The notes under the pieces are model-generated. The model saw nothing but the letters and a program-made list of their open reading frames with translations. It ran no database searches and had not been told where the DNA came from. Both the position numbers and the translations under genes were made by a program. A DNA stretch of 64,000 bases, taken from positions 36,942,139-37,006,138 of the forward strand of contig OY978530.1 in NCBI GenBank assembly GCA_963854835.1. The letters are read 5' to 3'. This DNA comes from Megamerina dolium (lineage: Eukaryota > Arthropoda > Insecta > Diptera > Megamerinidae). Of the stretch, positions 25,480 to 40,072 are shown in pieces; within the stretch, counting starts at the first letter, position 1, and each line of letters starts with the position of its first letter.

Positions 25480-28400
25480 TTAGGGAGTGGACATAGGAAG
25501 CGCGACAAGTTTTACTATTGGCCGAGTTACGATTCCCTTGGCGGTGCGAATATCGGCGACACGCACATGGGAATTGGGACCAAGATATGTTTTTTGCACT
25601 CGTCCGAGTCTCCATTCGTTCGGAGGTAAGTGCTCTTTACGTATGACTACTAAATCGCCGATGCGAATGTCATTATTTGGGGACTGCCATTTCGTGCGTT
25701 TGTGCAGTTCCTTAAGGTACTCCTCCTTCCACCGAAGGCAGAAGGATTGGTGAATTACCTTAAGGCGTTGCCATCTATTAACCACACTTAAGGGTTGGTC
25801 TGAGACATCAGGCTCGGCCGGTGCCAATAAAGCCGAACCGATCAAAAAATGACCCGGTGTAAGGGGGGATAAGTCTGCAGGGTTGTCAGACATAGGACTT
25901 ATAGGCCTCGAGTTGAGACATGCCTCGATGCGGGAGAGTAACGTGCTAAATTCTTCAAGAGTATATTTCAGATTGGGGGAAAGCTTCTTCAAATGGGCCT
26001 TGAAGCTTTTAACACCGGCTTCCCATAGCCCTCCCATATGGGGAGCTCCAGCAGGAATAAATCGCCATTCCAAATCCTGATGGCTGTGGGAAGCTTCTAC
26101 GTGCTCACGTATGTTACGTAGAAACTTTTCGTTCTCAGCTCGTATAACACGAGAAGCACCAACGAAGGAAGTTCCGTTGTCGGAAAATAATGTCGACGGA
26201 CATCCACGACGGGAAAAGAAACGGGTAAATGCCGCAAGAAATGTAGGAGTGGTCATGTCACTCGTTGCTTCCAAATGTATTGCTTTCGTGGCAAAACACA
26301 CGAATACGCAAACATAGCCCTTTGTGATACGGCATGCGCGACCAATGTATGCCTTAATATCAAACGGTCCGGCGAAATCCACACCAGTCGTAGCAAAGGG
26401 TCTTGAGAGGGAGGTACGTTCGGGTGGCAACGCGGCCATTATCTGTGAATAATGCTTTTGCTTCTCAAGTACACATACTTTGCACTTGTGTACCGTAGTC
26501 TTCACTAGGTTCTTTAAGTTTGGAACCCAATACTCTAATCGGATTAGACGCAAAAGCAGCTGATTAGCGCTGTGCATGGAGACCAAATGCACAAACTCGA
26601 GCAATAATCGAGTAAAACGTCCAGCATATGGGAGAGTTATAGGGTATCTCTCTCTGTAAGAGAGAGCCGGGGAATGAACCAATCGTCCATTCATTCGCAT
26701 TATTCCACTTGAGTCGAGAAACGGATTAAGCGGGAGTAGTTCACTCTTTCGTGGAATTGCGATCTTTTTGGACAAATCAGCATATTCATGGGAAAAATGT
26801 CGCATTTGGCATAATACAATGAGTTTATTGCGGGTGGAAGTTATCTCTTCAGATGAAATGCTCAGGGAATTAAAACAATATTGGTCTCGTTTAGATGGCT
26901 GACAATTGTGATAAAATCGCAGTATATATGATATTACGCGAAGCGCACGTGGGAGAGCGGAAAACCGATCTAAAATATCATCGCTTTCAGCTAATCTAAC
27001 GAAATGCGATTTGATCAGCTTAGTTTCGGGAACATTGACCAATTCGGGATTTGGGTTTGTGTTCGGCCAATTTGAGCGTGGCATCTTTAACCACGATGGC
27101 CCTTGCCACCATAATTCATTATTGGCAAGTTCTTTAGCAGTAATACCACGAGTGGCCATATCGGCGGGATTTTCGATAGAACAAACATGAGACCAGTTTG
27201 AGTTTCCAATCTCAACGATGGATGAAACTCGATTCGCCACAAAGGTCGTCCAGTGACACGGCGGCTTGTTAAGCCAAGAGAGCACGATGGTCGAATCAGT
27301 CCAGGAAAATATAGTATATTTTGGGATTCGGAGTTGTAATTCCAAACGTGGTAGTGATAGGGTTTTAACTGGGGCAACACGGGTTTTTGCCGCAAATGAG
27401 TACGAACTTCACCAGTCGAATTCTCTATACGTATATATACTGCTGCAGCATAAGCTTTTTCCGAAGCATCGCAGAAGCCATGAAATTGAAGATTTGAGTC
27501 GGGAGAGAAATCCACAAAACGGGGAATGCGTATGGATGCCAGATTCGGGTAATCCGACAAAAATGTCTGCCATTTGTGCAGCGTTAGTGGCTTAATAGAT
27601 TCGTCCCAATCAGTTTTATCTAGCCACAACTGTTGCATTAACATTTTTGCAACAATAATTTTGGGTGCCAACCATCCAGCTGGATCGAATAGTTTGGCAA
27701 TCATCGATCGAACCTCACGTTTAGTGAATGAGGCCTTTGTTGAGAGGGGGCCCGGAGAAAAGAAGAAGCAGTCGGAACCTGCATTCCATCTAAGCCCAAG
27801 GGTTTTTGCTGTACTAGCATCAGAAATATTCAGGAATTCGGAGTCTAAAAGATGCTCTGATGGGAGGTCGCCAATCACTCTTTGATGATTTGACGTCCAT
27901 TTTCTTAACGAGAATCCTGCTGTGTCTAGTACCGAAGCCAACTGATTACGCGCGGCAATAGCTTCGTCCAGTGTATGGGCTCCAGCGAGTACATCATCCA
28001 CGTACATAGAATGTTTTAAAATGTCGGAAGCAATCGGGTTAGCTGCTTCATTCTCTTCTGCTAGTTGCAAAAGAGTTCGGATGGCCAAGTAAGGCGCACA
28101 ATTCACACCGAATGTTACTGTTTGCAACTCAAAGGTTTGTAGATCTGCATTCGGCGATTTTCGGAAATAGATTCGTTGATATGGGGTGTGCTTTGGATGC
28201 ACGAGAATTTGTTGATACATCTTTTCAATGTCAGCGTTAAAAACGAATCTGTAAAGCCTCCATCTGAGAATCAGAACCATTAAATCTGATTGGAGTATAG
28301 GACCAGTACATAACACATCATTGAGACTTTTGCCGCTTGAGGTACGGCTAGATGCATTAAAGACCACACGAAGTTTCGTGGTCGTACTGTCGGGCTTCAC

Positions 28401-30743
28401 CACCGCATGATGAGGGATGTAGTACGATAAATCGGGAGCTGAATTCACGTTATGAGCAATTCTCTTCATATGTCCTAAATCGATATATTCCTTAAGAACA
28501 CGATCATATTCGATCTTAAATTGTGGGGTCTTAAGTAACCGCACTTCGTTACCAAAGAATTGAGCTCGCGCCGAATTGCGCGACTCTCCTAATGATAACT
28601 CCTCGGGAAACTGCTTTTTGAAGGGTAATGACACAACAAAACGGCCGTATTTATTACGGAATGTGGTTTTCTTTTAATATTCTTCACAGTATAAGTCTTC
28701 GGCGGACTTGGGAGTAATTCTTGGGAGTTCTTCCATCTCCCAGAATCGAGAGATTTGTCGATCGAGACTAATTTCGTTATAGAAAGATAAAATTGTTCCA
28801 TGCGCTTGGGGTTTCGCATAACGACCAGTGATAATCCAACCGAAAACCGTATTTTGAGCTATTAGGGTACCAAGAATGCCCTTACGTATACCTTCTTGCA
28901 GAATGGATGGGTAGATATCACCACCTAAGACCAGATCTACAGGGGAACTCTTATGTAGATTTTCATCGGCTAACCGTAGGCCTGCAAGTTCCTTACGTAA
29001 GTTAGCAGATATGGTACAAGAAGGCAATTTTCCTGTGAGCTTGGTTAACACGAAGGCATCCACTTTAATTGTCACGCTGGGATCAACTGGGGATCCGATC
29101 TCCAACGAACACATTTTTGATGAATGCGCTGTAACGACCTCGTTCAGGCCAGTTACTGTCGTACGTACATCTGAAATAGGGAGGCGCAACCTATTTCGCA
29201 GCCGCTCGGACATAAACGTGGCCTCCGAACCGGAATCGATAAGCGCTCGAGCCGTGAAGGAGATGTTGTGGTGCCGAATTTGTACCAGTGCTGTTCCCAG
29301 TAGCACTGCCTGTTTTTGTGTCGGGTGGTTTGTAGAATCCACAACCGTGTCATGGTTTTCCTTTGTAGCTGGTTGCAGTTGGGATGCGAACGATTGATGA
29401 ACTCGTTCTGTTGACTCTTTATTGGGATTAGCCGCAAGAGTTGCGTCGCGATGCACTCCATGGGAATCCTCTGACCGATGAAGCAGGGAATGATGCTTCT
29501 TTTTGCATGATGAGCAAGTAAATGGGCTCTTGCACTTACTAAAATCGTGGGAATTGGCAAAACAATTGGTACAGAGCTTGTGCCTTCTGACGACATTGTA
29601 ACGTTCTTCTATTGACAGCTTTAAGAAATCGGGACATGAGCGAAGAGAATGTGAATTTCTGCATAGTGGGCAACCGCGAGTTACAATGTTGTTGTGATAA
29701 ATGCCGACCTTCTTGGAAGCCGTTGGAGGACTGTACGATCGCCTGGGGGGGTCGAACCGACCGGGTTGTCGATTCACTGGCTGGCTAAATGGCCGATTCT
29801 GTGGCTGGCTGAGTTGCCGAGAACCACTTCTGATATCGGAGACCGATTCCAAGGTCTGATACCGTTCTGTTAAAAAGGCGTCGAAGTCACTCCACTTCGG
29901 GATTTCTCGTTTATTTTTCAGAGACTGCTCCCAAAGACACAGAGTCGTGTCGGGAATCTTCGTTGAACACAAATAGACGAAAATTGCATCCCAATGAGAG
30001 GTGTCAATCTTCAACAGCGTCAGATGTGTGATGCTGTCGTTTATCGTACGTTGTAGTCGTTTAAGGTTTGGGCCGGTTTCTTGTGTTACCGCCTGGAGAT
30101 TGAAAAGAGATTTCAACTGTAAGTTGACGAGAATCCTCTTGTTTTCATATCTCTCCTCGAGATTGTGCCATGCTAGTGCGAAGCCATCATTAGTCAAGGG
30201 AGTAGACTTAATGATATTATGTGCTTCGCCTCGGGTTTTCTGAAGCAAGTGGTATAATTTTTCCACTGGCGATAGCCGGGGGTTATTGCGATATAAGGCC
30301 GTAAACATGTCGCGAAAACTTGGCCATGACACATAATCGCCAGAAAAGCAGGCTGTATCGCATGGAGGCAACTGAATAGAGGGAAAGACTTGCTCAATGT
30401 TATGATTCGGAGAATTATGAGTAGTTGAACTATGAGCAGCGATCGGAGAAGGCACTAGAACGGTCAGGTCATGAAGAATGGAGTTAATGCTAGAGAGGCA
30501 CCGAGTATAAGCCACCTGGCACTCTCGGTATGCTTCCTTTACCTCTTCTATTCCGTCTACATCTTCCTCCGCAGAGATGATCGATTCCCATGCTGTCCTG
30601 CAACTATTCCACAGGGTCTCGAAATCTTTTCTCTGGATATCCAGGGTGAAAGTGCTGTGGGAATCTTCACTGAGGGTTTGGAAGTATCTGTCAAATGTGT
30701 GGATTTCCTCCACAATAGCTTTAAACCGCTTGACGTTGGACAT
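25480..30743 (-). pseudogene. BEL/Pao copy D Gag-Pol, few lesions
   Basis: Gag starts at 30743 (MSNVKRFKAIVEEIHTF). Knuckles (GCPLCRNSHSLRSC, LCTNCFANSHDFSKC, TCSSCKKKHHSLLH) lie at about 29690-29480, protease (ALIDSGSEATF) at about 29240, RT with FNADIEKMYQQ and an intact YVDD at about 28005, RNase H (FHGFCDASEKAY) at about 27480, and integrase with GVDFAGPF, FSDNGTSFVGA and GGLWEAGVK. One in-frame TAA at 28674-28676 interrupts the first frame. A 1-base-class shift plus an approximately 54-base deletion near 27350-27410 breaks RNase H. Otherwise the frame is open to the stop at 25480. It is the best-preserved BEL coding region here. Confidence 0.92.
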
Positions 30744-31624
30744 TTTCTCAAATGATCGGGAATATTTTAGTCAATAAGTGATTATTAGGGAGGGAGAGAG
30801 CAGAAAAAGACAATGCGCAAAATTTTCAAAAGGAGAGCAAGCACTTATGTAAAAGTGTTTTACTTAATTTTTTAAAAATTTCACTCTTTATAAATAGTAG
30901 GGGTCAACAGGCCTTTTTTTTCCTCGGGGTCGTTTTACCTAGGATGCTTGTTTTTTATATACCAAATATTATAAAGTATGTAAGCAAAAAGAACAACCAA
31001 AATGAACAAATCACACGGTAGCGTTGATTGTGTATAATTTGAAATCTCGAACTGTGTTATTTATATTAATTAGCGATTTTGTTATTGCCAATTTAAGTAC
31101 TAGGTACTTACATGTAAATGGCATACAAAAACTTGGGAAAATAACACAACGGGTGGAACGAGAAGAAGCACAAAAGATATATGGAAGCAAGGTTCCTTTG
31201 TTGTACGTATGTATGTTCTATAAAAAATTACAAAATATATATATATGTATATATATATATACTTATATATATTTTATACAAATTACGCGGGAAGTGAATA
31301 TATGCGGAAAAAAAGAAAAACAACAAATAGTTTTTTCTCAAACTAATTTAAATAACCTTTATTTGTTGGTGTGAACGGTCTCCAACAGAAATTGGCCTAT
31401 GTATGTATCTTCCGTGTCATATATATGTATATATATATATGTGAATATATACTTAGGATGTGCTTATGTGCACTTTATATGGGAGCATGAATACAAATAT
31501 TGTATATTGGGGAATGATTGGGATGTTCACATATACATATACCCGTATAAATTAGACCACTTGTGCATAAGCTGATTAACACGTACCTGGGTGGCAAGAT
31601 ATTCTTACCAAACGTTGCGAGCCG
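30744..31624 (-). other. BEL copy D leader
   Basis: 881-bp leader between primer site and Gag. It holds short TA runs (31231-31270, 31420-31440) and no convincing ORF. A donor for the proposed spliced accessory mRNA might lie here, but I cannot single one out. Confidence 0.6.
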
Positions 31625-31642
31625 ATCCGGCTCGAAGGACCA
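31625..31642 (-). other. Primer-binding site, tRNA-Tyr type
   Basis: Minus strand TGGTCCTTCGAGCCGGAT is complementary to the 3' end of tRNA-Tyr (acceptor CCTTCGA pairs with TCGAAGG). Four bases separate it from the LTR. This differs from the tRNA-Trp site of copy A. Confidence 0.8.
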
Positions 31643-31646
31643 AAAA

Positions 31647-32277
31647 TGTCGAGATGAAGGGGGATATTGAAGGGGGATGTTGATGGTCTTCCTTGCCTCG
31701 GTTGCTGTTGTGATTGGTTGGTAACACTGCTGTTGGAGATAAAACCACTGCACTGATACACTTTGTAAAATTTGTTTTCCTTTTGTTTTCGATTTTTTCG
31801 CATGTATTTATCACACCTTTTATATATTTTAATTATATTCCTAATTATTGATGTTACTAATTGTAGTACAATAATTAGATTACACTTAGTGTACGTCCAA
31901 ATGTGGTTGTGTTCTATGTAAAAAGTCTTCAAATATTTAAAATGTTTCGTTTATTTTGTATAATTATACTTTTTTTTCATATAATATTTATGATTGCACA
32001 ATAAAGTATAAAATTAAAAATCGGATCAAAAAAATCGCGCACTGTCTTTTAAACGAGAGATGGAAAATTAGCAGAATTAATAACAATAGAAAAAGAACAA
32101 GTAGTTGAAAGAAAAAAGAGAACTAGGGAAAGCGAGAGAGAGAGAGAGAAAAAGCGGTAAACAGCGAAACATAACTTATTAAATTTACAATAGGTTGCCA
32201 ACCCAAAAGAATTATAATTTAATGTTAATAATGAAATGTATTAATCGACAGTGCGCGACATTTATGTTCTGGCGTAG

Positions 32278-32280
<3 letters not shown>
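31647..32280 (-). repeat. 5' LTR of BEL copy D
   Basis: Matches the 3' LTR almost base for base. It starts TGTCTACGCC at 32280 and ends CTCGACA at 31647, with the same inverted pair at 32035-32046 and 32247-32258. Confidence 0.93.
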
Positions 32281-32350
<70 letters not shown>

Positions 32351-32360
32351 GTATATATAT
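32281..32360. repeat. (TA)n tract at the right edge of BEL copy D
   Basis: TA repeat with TG interruptions, the continuation of the tract into which copy D inserted. Confidence 0.95.
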
Positions 32361-33352
32361 GCCCTCATAGAAAACTATGCGGACAAAAAGTTAGCTCTGC
32401 AGAATTTCAAGCTTTAACAGTTGGCATAAATGCATTCGGAAATGCACTGGCGGTAACAGCGTTATATACCCCACCAAGGCATAACATCTGGACAATATAA
32501 GCAACTCTTAGAAAATGACGGTGGAAGATTTATTATTGGAGGGAGCTTCAACGCAGAAATTCGGCCACACACTCAAGAGGAAATGGAACAGAAATCTCCA
32601 AACTTAACACAAAGAAGAGCCCAGGATTTGGCTTTATAAATGCCGACTTTTTCAAAAATATCACAAATAAGTCATTGTTTAAACTGACAGCAATTATGAA
32701 TGCATGTATTAAGCTGAAGTATCGTCGTATCGCCATATTTCGCTGCTTCCATTAATAGGAAAACTATTTAAAAAATTGTTTATTAAACGTCTGAAGGAAG
32801 TGATATCACTTAAACAGCTAATACACTCACAAATGCAAGGAGCATATAAAAATTAAAGCTTCAGAACTTAATATTAGGATTCAAATACTTAAATGACTCA
32901 TCGGCAAAAGAAGTAAAATGTCGATCCAAAACAAAATACTCATTTACAACCCAATACTGATGCCAGTATGGACCTACGAAATCCGACTGTGGGGATGAGC
33001 GAAAATTCCACGTTGATGTCATTCAGCGCTTCTAAAATAAAGTTCTGCGATCTATTATTAACGCTCCTTGGTACATAAAGAACCTCGATCTACATAGAGA
33101 TCTGCAAGTGCGGAAAGTTGCCGACATAGTTAATTTCTTCGCAAAGCAACACGCCAAAAGGCGACAAAGCCATATAAATGATGAAGCTTCAATTCTTTGC
33201 AATGAAGCACATTATACAAGAAGACTTAGGAGAACCAAACTGCAAGATTTGGTGGTTACTACTTAATAGTGAATTAAGTTAATCTTAAGAATATTACTTG
33301 TTAGTAATACCTAGCTGTAATCTGAATTTTATAACGTTTCAATAAAAAAAAG
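32361..33352 (+). pseudogene. Jockey-clade LINE remnant with A-tail
   Basis: Endonuclease traces (AVTALYTPPRHNIWTI, then GGRFIIGGSFNAEI) at 32450-32560, RT trace (KLFIKRLKEVISLKQL) at 32765-32820, and the C-terminal block (PVWTYEIRLWG, DLHRDLQVRKVADIVNFF, YTRRLRRTKLQDLV) at 32960-33260. It ends with AATAAAAAAAA at 33341-33351. Extensive internal deletion and frameshifts. Confidence 0.72.
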
Positions 33353-33522
33353 AGGATTTTTTTCGGAACATATTAACCCCCTAACTACCACCCGTATGGG
33401 CCATTCCGGACCTTCTTTAGAAAAATACACTAAAAATCAACATTTGGGAGGAGGTCAAGGGTTAAAGCTTTCCACACAAATATTCTTCGGAAAATTACAC
33501 TAACGATGTATATATATGAATG
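33353..33522. other. Unassigned 170-bp spacer
   Basis: No coding signal. Contains 'tatgggccattccgg', which I could not match to anything else in the window. Confidence 0.3.
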
Positions 33523-33873
33523 AATATGTGGCACTTATAAGCCCCGAAGGGCTCTTTGGTCGAGCTTCTTTTCCATTACTGTTGTGCGTGTTAAATTTTG
33601 GACAGTATTAGAAGGGACCTACTTATTTTAGCCGGTTCTGAACGGCAGAAATCTTGTGACAGCACTTTTTCTGAGCTTTGTCACAGAGTTATTTTAGAAG
33701 CCTTTCCATGTCAAGTTGTTACTGTCGGAAGACTTGCCAATTGCTTGCCGACAGGTGGGTACTGTTCGAAAAAAAATCTGTTCGATATTAAATTTGTTAT
33801 GCTTCAGTCGGGGATTGAACCCACGACCTACAGATCAGAAGGCCAGCACAGTAACCACTGAGCCACAACATCC
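33523..33873 (-). mobile_element. tRNA-derived SINE, full-length copy
   Basis: On the minus strand the element begins with a tRNA-like head containing an A box (TGGCTCAGTGG, 33865-33855) and a B box (GGGTTCAATCC, 33822-33812), spaced as in tRNA genes, followed by a ~290-bp unique body ending 'ggcttataagtgccacatatt'. The body recurs at 53789-53987 and 58387-58715. The tRNA head lacks a clean cloverleaf, so this is a SINE and not a tRNA gene. It would be transcribed by RNA polymerase III and mobilised by a partner LINE. Confidence 0.82.
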
Positions 33874-34209
33874 ACTAGTTGGTTGGGTTTTTAAATCCAT
33901 ACTCTCCATAAGTAATTTCCATTAAAGTTGAGAAATGATAGTCTATATTTGCAGAGCTCCCGTACGGACAAAAGGCTATATACTATAGAAGGGCGCCTGG
34001 TATTCCAAGGGAAACTCCATTCGTGAAGCACATGTTTGGATTCCCTGCACAATTCAGCTTTCGGCACGATTCCAAGAACACTTCGGTTTGGGAGTTGTTG
34101 GCTGTTTTGGTCCGCGAGTGGTATATTATTTCACAGTTACCTTGCATGTGCCGAGCATTTCCCTATCAGCCACCTGGGGACGCGTCCGATGGGAGATAGA
34201 CAACTCCAC
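33874..34209. other. Unassigned, probable repeat
   Basis: On the minus strand a readable segment (CFTNGVSLGIPGALL at about 34030-33985) sits between stops. I could not assign it to a family. Confidence 0.2.
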
Positions 34210-34849
<640 letters not shown>

Positions 34850-36105
34850 CAGGGTTATCAATTTTGCGGTTTCAAAAGTAAATGTAAATAAAACACATAT
34901 AAAATATTTTTTATCATGATATTTCTTTTTTATTATAAAGTTTGAACGTTGACATTATGTGTGAAATACTACATCATTTAAATGACCACCACTCGAATTG
35001 TTGCAAGCATCGATTCTTTTGAGGTATTTTTCGACCACTTTTTGACACATATTGGGCGGTATCACAGCCATACCGTGACGAATGTTGGTTTTTAGGTGCT
35101 CAAGAGTTAAAGGTTTATCTGCATAAACACGGTCTTTCGCGTAGCCCCACAAAAAAAAGTCAAGCGGTGTCAAATCGCATGATCTTGATATCGCCACGAC
35201 GAGAAATTACGCGTCCAGAAAATTTCTCTTGCAATAAAGCCATATTCGCTCGAGTTGTGTGGCATGTGGCACCGTCTTGTTGAAACCACATATTCTCTAA
35301 GTCGTATTCTTCAATAGCAGGCAAAAAAAAGTCGGTTATCATATGACCATAACGCTCCGAATTGACGGTGACAGTCGTTCCATCGTCGTTTTCGAAGAAG
35401 TAAGGTCCAATCACACCTCCGGACCAAAGAGCGCACCAAGCAGTGACTTTTTGTGGATGTAGTGGCCTCTCTTCAATTACTTGAGGATTCTCAGAACCCC
35501 AAATACGACAATTTTGTTTGTTAACATACCCACCGAGTGAGAAATGTGCTTCGTCGCTGAAGAAAATTTTGTTCGAAAAATCGCCGTCCACCGCCTGTTG
35601 TTCAAGCACCCATTCGACGTATCTACGACGTTGTGAATGGTCAGCTGGCTTCAGTTGTTGTGTGAGCTGGATTTTATATGGATGTAGGTGTAGATCCAAA
35701 TGCAAAATACGCCATAGTGTGCCGTAAGACAGTCCTAATTCCTAATTCCTAAACGACGAGGAATCGACACATTCGGGTCTTCGGCAACACTTTCACTTAC
35801 AGCAGCGATATTTTCGGCGGTACGAGCGAAACGATGATGCACAGGCCTTACAATATCTGTAACCGATCCAGTCTCTTCATATTTCTTCACTATTTTGCCA
35901 ATTGCTTGCGTAGTTGGACGATTATGTAAACCATAATCTCCTCTTAAAGTACGATATGTGGCTGTGGCAGAATCACCATTTTTGTAGTAGGTTTTTACAA
36001 TTTTAATGCGTTGTGCGATAGTTAAGAAATTGTTTTAACAACTCAGTTTGACAGATGTCGAATTCTAGCCCTATACTTTTGAAACCGCGAAATGGATAAC
36101 CCTTT
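34850..36105 (-). mobile_element. Mariner-family element with TIRs (1,256 bp)
   Basis: Termini are inverted: left 'cagggttatcaattttgcgg' and right 'ccgcgaaatggataaccctt', about 29 bp with a few mismatches, flanked by TA on both sides (34848-34849 and 36106-36107). The transposase lies between on the minus strand. The left edge abuts a (TA)n tract. Confidence 0.88.
34955..36040 (-). pseudogene. Mariner-family transposase, likely DD41D-like, broken
   Basis: The N-terminal HTH region is open (AQRIKIVKTYYKNGD, RPTTQAIGKIVKKYEETG, AENIAAVSESVAEDP). The catalytic core shows FSDEAHF, WFQQDGATCH and LTPLDFFLWG, so all three acidic residues are visible and the third is Asp. A small deletion near 35185 shifts the frame between the second and third Asp; as it stands about 37 residues separate them and restoring the expected loop would give about 41, longer than the 34 of classical mariners. 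A further lesion (repeat 'aattcct') lies near 35745. Not functional. Confidence 0.75.
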
Positions 36106-36107
36106 AC

Positions 36108-36440
36108 TTTTACGTTTTATGTGCATACCCGTATATAAATGCATAAGGAGAGGTTACTTGTCCACTTCTTTTTCCTGTGTTGTATACGAGTACATAAGAA
36201 AAAATATCAATTAATTACACTACATTGACTGAAGAAGGTCGTTGAACACATCATATTTTTTGCTTGAAACAGTCGTTCGCTTGTGTGTTTTTTCTTTCAT
36301 TCTTATAGCCTAAATCGTTAATGAACTAAATATATTATATAGTCAAGCACATACCATGGATTATATATATCTCATTGAGATTTAAATTTCTATAAATACT
36401 ATAATTAGAATGTTATCTAATTGTATTGCGAATATATGCG
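36108..36440. other. Unassigned AT-rich spacer
   Basis: No coding potential or repeat similarity noted. Confidence 0.3.
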
Positions 36441-38209
<1,769 letters not shown>

Positions 38210-38290
38210 TATATGTGCCTCTCGCACAACAGAGTTTTACAAAATTTTGTTCTTTTTCCTACATATGTGTCTGCAGCACATATGTAATAG

Positions 38291-38464
38291 TGTAACGGCA
38301 CCTTTGATTGTTTTTTACTCGTTATTGTATATTCTTGTACCTAACTTTAATTTTTTGTAATAAATGACGAGAACGAGTGAGTTATTATACAGTCGTTGTT
38401 GAACCATCAGTAAAGTAACATAGTTCTTTTGATTAGGAATAAATTTAGCCACAGACTCTAAATA
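38291..38464 (+). repeat. Probable 5' LTR of a CsRn1-like Gypsy element
   Basis: Starts TGTAACGGCA and runs about 175 bp to just before a primer-site-like sequence. There is an 'aataaatga' signal at about 38360. The matching 3' LTR has been lost, so boundaries rest on position only. Confidence 0.5.
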
Positions 38465-38466
38465 TT

Positions 38467-38483
38467 GGTGACTCCCAACGACA
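38467..38483 (+). other. Primer-binding-site-like sequence of the Gypsy element
   Basis: TGGTGACTCCCAACGAC directly after the LTR. The first seven bases match a tRNA-Trp primer site, the type used by CsRn1-clade elements, the rest has drifted. Confidence 0.45.
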
Positions 38484-38559
38484 AAGACACTAAAATTTGT
38501 GATTTTTTTTAAAATTGATTTAATTAAATCTATCGATTGAAACTTTTGAGAATTTATTT

Positions 38560-40058
38560 ATTTACTTACTTACTTATGTGGCCATAAAACCGAATATCGA
38601 TTTAGGCCGAAAATAACATGCTTCGCCAGCCATCTCTGTTCTTCGCTAGCTGGCGCCAGTTAGAAATTCCAAGCGCCGTCAGGTTCTCCAGTACTTGGTC
38701 TTTCCACCGTAGGTTTGGTCTTCCTCTTTTGCGTCGTCCTCCAGCGGGTTCCGAATATAACACCTTCTTAGCTGGAGCGTGTTCTTCCATTCGCTCGACA
38801 TGACCTAACCAGCGCAGCCGCTGGATTTTGATGCGCTTTACTATGTTAATATCGGCATACAGCTCGTACAGCTCATGGTTGTACCTTATTCGGTACTCGC
38901 CACCAACGCAAATACGTCCAAAGATCTTGCGTAGAACTTTTCTCTTGAAAACTCCAAGCATTCGCTCATCCGAGGTGGAAATTGTCCAGGATTCAGCGCC
39001 ATATGTTAGGACAGGCATGATGAGAGACTTGTAGAGTGTAGTTTTCGTTCTTCGAGAGAGCGCTCGACTTCTCAATTGCTTACTCGGCCTAAAGTAACAC
39101 CTGTTAGCAAGAGTTATCCTACGCATGATCTCCAAGCTGACGTCATTACTGCTGTTAATGCTGGTTCCAAGATAGACAAAGTCCCTTACTACTTCAAAAG
39201 CGTAGTTGTCAACAGTGACGTGCTGTCCAAGACGCCGGGACTCTTTATTTGCTGACACTAGATACTTCGTCTTGCCCTCGTTCACCGTGAGACCCATCCG
39301 ACGCGACTCTCTTTCCAACTCTGAGAATGCTGCACTGACTGCTCGCGTGTTCAAGCCGATTATGTCAATATCGTCGGCATACGCTAACAGCATGACACCT
39401 TTGTTGAAGATAGTGCCATTATGTCGTAGATCAGCAGCTCGTATTATTTTCTCCATAATAAGATTGAAGAAGTCGCACGATAACGAATCACCTTGTCTGA
39501 AACCCCGTTCGGTATTAAACGGTGCGGAGAGGTCCTTCCCAATTTTCACTGCACAACGGGAGTTATGCAGTGTCATTCTACAAAGTCGAATGATCTTTGT
39601 AGGAATACCTATCTCAGACATTGTTGTAGAAGTAATCTCTTACCGGACTGTCGAAAGCGGCTTTATAATCAACAAATAGGTGGTGTGTGTCGATCTGTTT
39701 TTCTTGGGTCTTCTCCAGGATTTGGCGCAGTGTGAAAATCTGGTCGATGGTGGATTTACCAGGTCTGAAGCCACACTGATAAGGTCCAATCAGGTTGCTG
39801 AGCATAGGCTTCAACCTTTCACACAGTACGCTCGATAGAACCTTGTATGCGATGCTCAGGAGACTTATTCCACGGTAGTTGGCGCAAATTGTGGGGTCTC
39901 CTTTTTTATGTACAGGACAGAGAACACTGAGCCTCCAATCATCAGGCATGCTTTCATCCGACCATATTCTGCTTATGAGCTGGTGCATGCGGGTGGGCAG
40001 CTCATCGCCTCCGGTCTTAAACAACTCGGCAGGCAGGCCATCAGCACCTGCAGCTTTG
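38560..40058 (-). mobile_element. RTE-clade LINE, 5'-truncated, with 14-bp target duplication
   Basis: The insertion is bounded by TTGAGAATTTATTT at 38546-38559 and 40059-40072. It ends in TAAG-type repeats (38560-38575) and is 5'-truncated within the RT domain. It splits the Gypsy element's leader from its Gag. Confidence 0.92.
38602..40040 (-). pseudogene. RTE LINE RT and C-terminal region
   Basis: Two overlapping frames (40040-39614 and 39621-38602) cover RT from AGADGLPAELFKTGGD through GDPTICANYRGISLLS, CGFRPGKSTIDQIF, RGFRQGDSLS and LLAYADDIDIIG to the C-terminal LRWLGHVERMEEHAPAK, RKRGRPNLRW and KNRDGWRSML blocks. One shift near 39620 separates them; the reverse transcriptase catalytic YADD is intact. 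The N-terminal endonuclease is absent through 5' truncation, so the copy could not mobilise itself. Confidence 0.88.
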
Positions 40059-40072
40059 TTGAGAATTTATTT

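Noticed and set aside
35160..35705. Host gene encoding a Tc3-like protein
   Set aside because: Flanking TIRs, TA duplication and catalytic motifs show it is the transposase of the mariner-family element.
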